Assembly (NCBI GenBank): GCA_022885665.1
Contig: JAGQDJ010000020.1
Coordinates: 434,001 to 498,000, forward strand
Origin: Triops longicaudatus
Lineage: Eukaryota; Arthropoda; Branchiopoda; Notostraca; Triopsidae
Direction: 5' to 3'
DNA length: 64,000 nucleotides
Shown: positions 57,765 through 64,000 of the stretch, one piece after another
How positions within the stretch are numbered: the first letter of the stretch is position 1
How the letters are laid out: each line of letters begins with the position of its first letter
The notes under the pieces: generated by a model
Seen by the model: only the letters and a program-made list of their open reading frames with translations
Database searches by the model: none
Told to the model about the DNA's origin: nothing
Made by a program: the position numbers and the translations under genes

Positions 57765-60700
57765 ATGAAGGGATACGCCCTAATCGCGCTAGGTGAGATT
57801 TATATTTGCGAAATCTTTGAGCTTTTCGAAGAAGATTTTTTTTATGGTCGAAGAAAAAACGAAAGTTTTAAAAAAGTGTAAAAAAATAGATTGATTTTTT
57901 AAAAATTTCTTGAAGAAGTAACGATAAATGTTATAGAAATGCCATTGAAAGAATTGTAGATTTATTTTCCTTTTTTTTTGGAAAAAACATGAAGAAATTA
58001 TAGAAAGATGGTTTGAATTCTACGATGTGACAATTCATGTCCAATTTTTGTTTGATTTTTTTTAGCGGTGCTAGCGACGGTCCAGGCCCAGAAAGGTTAC
58101 CATTACCCGCGGCCCAATCCTCCGTTTGAATTACCCACAACGCAACGGCCTTTCACCGTTGCTCCCGTCGTCGTCGAAACGACGCCAGCTTGCGGCCCTT
58201 TCTCCACTTCACCGAACTGCCCACCGAACTGCAACATCAACCCGTCTGACTTTAGGTGCCCTCGACCCACCACGACGCCCCGACCTACGCCGCCACCTTG
58301 CGATCAGTTCTCTACTAGCCCGAACTGCCCGCCCAATTGCGCCTTGAACCCATCGGACTTCAGATGCCCGCGACCCACCACTACTACGACCCCTCGTCCC
58401 ACCCCGCCACCTTGCGATCAGTTCTCCACTAGCCCGAACTGCCCACCCAACTGCGCTTTGAACCCTAGCGACTTTAGATGCCCGCGACCCACCACGACCC
58501 CTCGTCCTACCCCGCCGCCTTGCGATGCGTACTCCACCAGCCCCAACTGCCCACCCAACTGTCTGTTGAACCCATCCGACTTCCGTTGCCCCAGACAACC
58601 CGTCGTTGAAGAAACTACGACGACCCAGCGGCCCACTCCACCACCCTGCACCAGCGACTCCGTATCACCTAATTGCCCACCCAATTGCATCTTGAACCCA
58701 TCGGACTTCAGATGCCCGCGACCCACTACTACCACCACCCCGCGACCCACCCCGCCACCCTGCACCCGTGACTCCGTATCACCTAACTGCCCACCCAACT
58801 GCATCTTGAACCCTAGCGACTTCAGATGCCCGCGACCCACTACTACCACCACGCCGCGACCCACCCCACCACCGTGCACCCGCGACTCCGTGTCACCTAA
58901 CTGCCCACCCAACTGCGCTTTGAACCCTAGCGACTTCAGATGCCCGCGACCCACCACGACCCCTCGTCCTACCCCGCCGCCTTGCGATCAGTTCTCCACC
59001 AGCCCCAACTGCCCACCCAACTGTCTGTTGAACCCATCCGACTTCCGTTGCCCCAGACAACCCGTCGTTGAAGAAACTACGACGACCCAGCGGCCCACTC
59101 CACCACCCTGCACCAGCGACTCCGTGTCACCCAACTGCCCACCCAATTGCATCTTGAACCCTAGCGACTTCCGTTGCCCCCGACCCACTACTACTACCAC
59201 CCCGCGACCCACCCCACCACCCTGCACCCGCGACTCCGTGTCACCTAACTGCCCACCCAACTGCATCTTGAACCCTAGCGATTTCCGTTGCCCGCGACCC
59301 ACTACTACTACCACCCCCCGACCCACACCACCACCGTGCGATTTGTTTTCCACTTCCCCTAACTGCCCTGCCAACTGCCAGTTGAACCCTAGCGACCCCC
59401 GTTGCCCCAAGCCTACCCCACCCAGCCTAGACTACTTGCCCCCTGTTGGACCCGTTGAACCCGTTGTTGAAGAAACCACCACCACTGCACGACCCACTTT
59501 GCCACCTTGCACTCCTTCCAGCACCGAAGCTCGCTGCCCACCCAACTGCTTCCCAGGTAAAAAGAATTGGAATTAGAGTTTTTGAGCAATGCAATACGAG
59601 CACTTTAATATAGGCAACACTGACCCTCGCTGCCCACGACCCACGACCACCACCACCACTACCACCACCCTGCCACCTTGCACTCCTTTTAGCACCGAGG
59701 CTCGTTGCCCACCAAACTGCTTCCAAGGTAAGACTCTTAAATAAAAATAAAAAAAAAAATAATAAAAAATAACCGTATTACTTTGAAGGTAACACCGACC
59801 CTCGCTGCCCTAAGCCTACCACCACTACCACCACCACTACCACCACAACTACCACCACTCCTCGTCCTACCACCACCACTACCACTACTACTCGTCGTCC
59901 TCCCACCACGCCCTCTTTGGACTACTTGCCCCCATTCCCCAATGAGCCAGTCATTGATGAAAATCAAGCACCTGATTCCAACAACCCTGTCACCGCTCCA
60001 TTCCCTACCACCACTACTACCACTACCACCACCCAGCGCCCTACTACTACCACCGAGCACCACGAACACCATGATCACCATGACCATCATCACCATGATG
60101 TTCCCTTCTGGGATTTCCGTGAATCCATCCCTGGCGAACCCGCTGACGATTACCCTATTTTGGACGGCATTCCCAAGACTTCTTTCACTTGCAACAACCG
60201 CGCTGAAGGTAATATTCCTAGCCTGCCACGTCCTCTACGCAGAGAAATAGTTTTTATCTAATTTTTAAATATTTTTCCGAATTTGTTAACGCCATCTAAT
60301 GACAGTAAAAAATTGTATTTATTAAATGATTTTTTATACCAACCTCCGCGCCATCTAACGACAGTAATATTAATTACATGTTGCTTTCAGGTTACTACGC
60401 TGATTTGGAAACTCGCTGTCAAGTTTTCCACGTCTGCTCGAAGAACCACCAAGGCCTGACCATCCAAAACTCATTCATTTGCCCTAACGGCACCATCTTC
60501 AACCAAGAAGTCTTCGTTTGCCAATGGTAAGTTATTTATACAGTCTTTACCAAATTATACCTCTCGTTGCGGGAGTTGGCGAATCTGCCCGTGGGTTCTT
60601 TAGGTGACACTAGTGAATTTAACGCAAACTTCTGTGCGACCAAGAATAAGCTTCTGAGCATTGGTTATTAATTGTATATTTCTCCGCTAGGTGGCCCGAC

Positions 60701-61099
60701 GTGGACTGCGCCAAGAGCGAATCTTTCTTCAACTTGAACGAAAATATTGGAAAAGTACCTGCTTCTTCCAATACCAACACCAAGACAGTAGCTTTAGGCG
60801 TCCAGGCTCCTGCTCAAGCCTCAGCCCAAGTTCACTCCGCCTCCAACACCAAAACCGTAGCCTTGGGCGTCCAAGCTCCGGCCCACGCTTCCTCACAAGT
60901 GCACTCCGCTTCCGCTTCGGTAGCCGTAGTAGCGCACGGTGAACGCCCTCATGTGGTAGCGCAGTCAAGCAACGTGGAATCTGTCGTGTCTCATAAAAAA
61001 TCCTACGAGGTGGCGCATGCGGCTTCCACTTCACAAATTGACATAATTGGCGTCCAGCCTCCTGCCAAGAATGCCCGCGGCACCAAACGATACGTCTAA
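57765..61099 (+). CDS. Secreted mucin-like chitin-binding protein with 13 four-cysteine repeats and one CBM14 domain
   Basis: Probably an extracellular matrix, cuticle or peritrophic-matrix protein. Six exons: 57765-57792, 58066-59556, 59614-59727, 59789-60208, 60391-60526 and 60691-61099, giving 865 residues; the first four introns are phase 1. Residues 1-17 (MKGYALIALAVLATVQA) are a signal peptide. Residues 52-551 hold 13 units of C-x8-C-x3-C-x8-C (typically SPNCPPNC and LNPSDFRCP) joined by PTTT/PRPTPPP linkers, likely O-glycosylated. Residues 552-633 are a Thr/Pro stalk, 634-648 a His-rich tract (EHHEHHDHHDHHHHD), and 677-736 a CBM14 domain with six cysteines (679, 694, 700, 715, 728, 736) and GYYAD, CPNGTIF and CQWWPDVDC. 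The tail has two copies of NTKTVALGVQAPA...QVHSAS (759-781, 782-804). Chitin binding is inferred from CBM14; the role of the Cys units is unknown. Confidence 0.93.
58206..59409 (+). repeat. Coding tandem repeats of the four-cysteine unit, with a 462-bp higher-order duplication
   Basis: Eleven units of 36-42 codons lie in exon 2, followed by a more diverged twelfth and thirteenth spanning exons 2-4. Units 4-6 (from 58521) and 8-10 (from 58983) recur in the same order, including the rare RQPVVEETTTTQRPT linker, with near-identical DNA at a fixed offset of 462 bases (154 codons). The duplication is therefore a recent four-unit block event. Confidence 0.95.
60291..60367 (+). repeat. 18-bp direct repeat in intron 4, CTCF-like word GCCATCTAA
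   Basis: GCCATCTAATGACAGTAA (60291-60308) and GCCATCTAACGACAGTAA (60350-60367) differ at one base and are 59 bases apart. The core resembles the CTCF motif (reverse complement TAGATGGC). It may be a local duplication or a paired factor site. Confidence 0.5.
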
Positions 61100-61203
61100 T
61101 GTCAATAATTTTTAAGAAGAAAAAATTGTGGAACTATTAATGTATTATCCTTCGGATCCAAGAAAACTCGCCGGTATTGGAACAAAGCATACTGAAAATT
61201 TTG

Positions 61204-61248
61204 AATAAATGAGCGTTTTCCTAAAAGTATCTTTGCGAATGAAATAAA
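61204..61248 (+). terminator. Polyadenylation signals of the chitin-binding gene
   Basis: AATAAA occurs at 61204-61209 and 61243-61248, about 105 and 144 bases after the stop. Confidence 0.7.
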
Positions 61249-62130
61249 AAACCGGTTATGGTTTCAGATCGCGCAAACCAACCCTAACCCCCCATTGTAA
61301 AAAAAAGAAAAGAAAAAATGACACGGTGACAATGCATATTTTTCCTGAATTCTCCCGTGCGCCACTTTTTTGTACATTTCATGTTGCAACGTTGGGCTTT
61401 GTAACTTAGCAAATAAACTATCTTAGATTTCGTAATTCAATGCGTACGGAAAACGAAACCAAAGAAAAACTCAACAACAAAACTCAAACCTCAGAAGCTT
61501 TTCTGATCCGTCACAAAATAAAAAAAGTCGAATTAAAGTGAACAAACCATTTTAAAATCTGACGAACAAAAATCACGAAAGCTGAAAGTTATTTCGACAA
61601 ATAAACTTGTAACACCTTGCTTTACCTGACGCATTCTTAACAATAAGTAATGAAAAATTTGTTAAGTTTCGTCTATCCCAACCGTTTGGTTTGTTCACTT
61701 CTTTTGTTTCGTATTCATTATTTTAATTATCCAGATTTTCTCAACATTCTAATGCTTTAATGATCTTAGCTTCTATTTTGTTGTGTTCTTGTGAAAATAT
61801 TTAACGTCTTTAATTTAAGGATACGTAAAGCTCTTGGTGTAAAATGTCTAATTAACTCATCTAGATAAAAAGTGATTTCCTGTTGCAGATCCATAAAATT
61901 TAAGAAAATTCTACCAATATAATCTGCAATGCGAAAGAATGGCCGCTAAATAGTAAGTTAAAGTTGAGAGCTCGTTGGTCTAAAGACTAAAGTTCATTAA
62001 TACGCTTTTCACTACGTAGAAGAGTTCAGATACTAAAAATTTCGACACATGAACTACTTGGGAAATAGAAGTAAATAAAACCAAGTGATTTGTCGCGAAA
62101 TTGGTGTATTCAGCGCACTCAGCAGGGCAT
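61249..62130. other. Convergent intergenic region between the chitin-binding gene and RpS11
   Basis: No exon recognised. AT-rich; it should contain the RpS11 3'UTR end at its right side, but I could not pin a minus-strand AATAAA close to the stop. Confidence 0.5.
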
Positions 62131-63017
62131 TTAGAACTTGGTAAACGCCTTCTTAGCTCCAGTGGCTTTGGTAACTTTCAATACATTGAAACGGACAGTC
62201 TTGGAAAGTGGACGACACTCACCAACCGTTACAACATCTCCAAGAGCCACGTCCCTTTGGTAAAACACATGCAGTTTAGTTAGCGTCATGTAGGGATTTT
62301 ACGAAAATTAAGCTTACCTGAAGCAGGGAGAAAGGTGGACCGACATGTTCCTGTGTCGCTTTTCAAAACGGTTATATTTTCTGACGTAGTGCAAGTAGTC
62401 TCGTCGAATAACGATGGTACGTTGCATCTTCATCTTCTGGACTACGCCAGTCAGGATACGACCACGAATGGAGACATCGCCAGTGAAGGGGCACTTCTTG
62501 TCAATGTAGTTTCCATCGATAGCCTATTTAATAGTAAAGACATTATCAAATAATCCTTGCAACGTACATCGGCCTTAACATTGAACGTTTTAAGATTAAT
62601 AGAACTTGTTCCAATACCTCACGTGGGGTTTTGAATCCCAAGCCAACACTGCGGTAATAACGCAATGGCTTCCTGCTCTTGACACCCTTCTTGCGGTTCA
62701 AGAAAACAGTGGGCTGTTTCTGGAAGGCCTTCTCTGTCTGTGGAGAGAATAGAACACTTGCGTTAGTGTGTACGGTTAATAATGAACACACTACTATGTT
62801 CCATGCTCAATAATAACAATGCATGCGGCATGGTGTGGGCAATCCCTCCTTTACTAATTTTTTTATGTTACTCCCTAATACCAAACGTCCACTAACAATG
62901 AATAAACACTTAGGCGACACTGAAACAAAACTGAATTCAACTTTGTTGCAACCCCAATTCAAGAAAATTTAGCGACAAAATTGGGAATATTAGATGGAGG
63001 TTTACCTGGTCTGCCAT
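62131..63017 (-). CDS. RpS11: 40S ribosomal protein S11 (uS17)
   Basis: Structural protein of the small ribosomal subunit. Four exons in transcript order: 63017-63006 (MADQ), 62737-62618, 62523-62318 and 62254-62131 (TAA), total 153 residues, slightly shorter than the 158 of mammals because the variable region after PTVFLNRKK is shorter. Diagnostic segments: [93 protein letters not shown] and a KKAFTKF end. The ATG sits in AAACCATGG. A pyrimidine tract just upstream (63036-63050 on the minus strand) fits the TCT/TOP initiator of ribosomal protein genes. Introns are 268, 94 and 63 bases; the first could host a snoRNA but no C/D boxes were found. Confidence 0.98.
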
Positions 63018-63405
63018 GGTTTACACTGAAAAGCACGGAAAAGAGAAGGACTACCAAATGAGTGTTGGGTAGTCTGCGCTTTAGTCAGCACTCTAGGGAC
63101 GGTTTGAAATACTTTCCCGCCATTATCGGGAGAGAGACGTCGTTTAACGCGCGCTTCATCATGCCGAAGGCTTCATTAGTCTATGTCCAGTTAATGTTGA
63201 AATCTCAAATATTTAATTCATTACTTTGCTATAAGTCAATAGTCAGTTTTCTCAGTGGAGAAGTTGTTTGAATTCTTCCTATTTTTCTTGGCGCCATAGC
63301 TCACTAGCCACACCTCCATGTTATGTTGACGGGACGTTTTGACACAAGTCCGTTACATTGCCATTAGGTCTCCTTTGGAATAAAGGAACCGTGATAATAA
63401 TTATT
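63018..63405. promoter_or_regulatory. Divergent promoter region, RpS11 / Acp1
   Basis: 388 bases separate the two start codons on opposite strands. No TATA box is seen, consistent with two housekeeping-type promoters. Confidence 0.55.
63036..63050 (-). promoter_or_regulatory. TOP/TCT-type pyrimidine initiator of RpS11
   Basis: The minus strand reads TCCTTCTCTTTTCCG 19-33 bases before the ATG. Ribosomal protein genes in insects start at such polypyrimidine tracts; the exact start is inferred. Confidence 0.55.
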
Positions 63406-63955
63406 ATGGCAAACCCTAAGAAATCGGTTCTTTTTATCTGCTTAGGTAAGTCACCATTTTTTTCGAATTATCCATAAATCTCTGAATTTGTTAACGCATT
63501 TTAATATACTTATACATAGCGCGAAGTGATTATTTTAATTTCGTTTTGCAGGGAACATTTGCCGGTCACCTATTGCCGAAGCCGTCTTTGTACAACTAGT
63601 AAAAGAACGCGGATTGGAAGATAAATGGGAAATTGACAGTGCAGCTATTGGCCCTTGGCATGTGGGTAAAGGACCCGACCGCCGTGCTGTATCTACTTTA
63701 GCGAAATATAACATTGTTACCCCGCACAGAGCTCGTCAAGTAACTTTAACTTCTATATGAATCACCAACACTTTGAATTTTTACACTTCGTAGTTAAAAT
63801 CGCCCGATTTTAACAAGTATGACTACATTTTTGGTATGGATGACGAAAACATGAGCGATTTGGAACATATGTCGCCTCCTAACTCGAAAGCCACGCTGGA
63901 ATTATTGGGAAGCTATGATCCTAAAGGCGAGCTCATCATTCGAGACCCTTACTAT
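63406..63955 (+). CDS. Acp1: Low-molecular-weight protein tyrosine phosphatase, first three exons (3' end beyond window)
   Basis: Cytosolic phosphatase hydrolysing phosphotyrosine (ACP1; the fly genes are primo-1/2). Exons 63406-63445, 63552-63739 and 63794-63955 give 130 residues in frame, ending at a GTAAAT donor. Seen: [20 protein letters not shown], containing the catalytic P-loop C-x5-R (nucleophile Cys12, Arg18, followed by Ser19), [56 protein letters not shown] and DPYY (general-acid Asp127 and the Tyr pair 129-130, matching D129/Y131/Y132 of the mammalian enzyme). Only the last stretch of about 25-30 residues is missing, off the right edge. All key catalytic residues are intact. Confidence 0.96.
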
Positions 63956-64000
63956 GTAAATATTTCCCAAAAATCTAACTTCACAGTTTTGGCTAATTTG

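Noticed and set aside
58209..59410. Long minus-strand frames (129-179 codons) opposite the Cys-repeat exon
   Set aside because: Shadows of the repetitive plus-strand coding sequence; Gly/Val/Arg-rich repeats mirror the sense codons.
62738..63005. Intronic snoRNA in RpS11 intron 1
   Set aside because: Ribosomal protein introns often host snoRNAs, but no TGATGA/CTGA box pair was found in it.
1..64000. CRISPR arrays, bacterial operons, prophage or integrated-virus genes
   Set aside because: All recognised genes are spliced eukaryotic genes; the regular repeats present (about 145-bp array, coding repeats) lack CRISPR repeat-spacer geometry, and no viral protein was seen.

Overview
The window is nuclear DNA from an arthropod, almost certainly an insect. 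The evidence is spliced genes with GT-AG introns, mostly short apart from the large first intron inferred for heph, an AT-rich background, a TATA box plus arthropod-type CAGT initiator, a CBM14 (peritrophin-type) chitin-binding gene, and insect-like RpS11 and PTB sequences. I cannot fix the order. Six protein-coding genes can be supported. Five belong to well-known families and one is a lineage-type secreted chitin-binding mucin. Most other open frames are chance readings of AT-rich DNA.

Layout. 0.47-2.58 kb, minus strand: four internal coding exons of hephaestus/PTB (splicing regulator), running off the left edge. From 2.6 to about 40 kb no convincing coding exon is visible. The simplest reading is long 5' introns of heph plus intergenic DNA. 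This stretch holds microsatellites, an array of about 145-bp degenerate tandem repeats (6.84-7.68 kb) with a second reverse-oriented cluster of the same box near 19 kb, LTR fragments, two copies of a short hairpin element, a GC-rich CpG-bearing island at 13 kb and one assembly gap (NNNN) inside homopolymers. 40.0-41.5 kb, minus: holocytochrome c-type synthase (six coding exons and a 5'UTR intron). 43.0-45.3 kb, minus: the beta subunit of mitochondrial processing peptidase (six exons, complete). 45.3-57.5 kb: gene-poor, with two solo LTRs in opposite orientation, each with its own 4-bp target duplication, and a TA-flanked 178-bp pogo-like MITE. 57.56-61.25 kb, plus: a TATA promoter and six-exon gene for an 865-residue secreted protein with 13 four-cysteine repeats in Pro/Thr linkers, a His-rich tract, one CBM14 domain and a two-copy C-terminal repeat. 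62.1-63.0 kb, minus: complete RpS11. 63.4 kb to the right edge, plus: low-molecular-weight protein tyrosine phosphatase (Acp1/primo), truncated by the window end.

How genes relate. HCCS and beta-MPP are adjacent on the same strand and both serve mitochondrial electron-transport biogenesis (haem attachment to cytochrome c; presequence removal). RpS11 and the phosphatase are divergent with 388 bp between start codons. The chitin-binding gene and RpS11 are convergent. The most unusual protein is the Cys-repeat/CBM14 protein, which grew by unit duplication, a four-unit 462-bp block duplication and exon duplication. The most unexplained non-coding signal is the repeated TCTCTTACAT-NN-GGGTTCGAT box.
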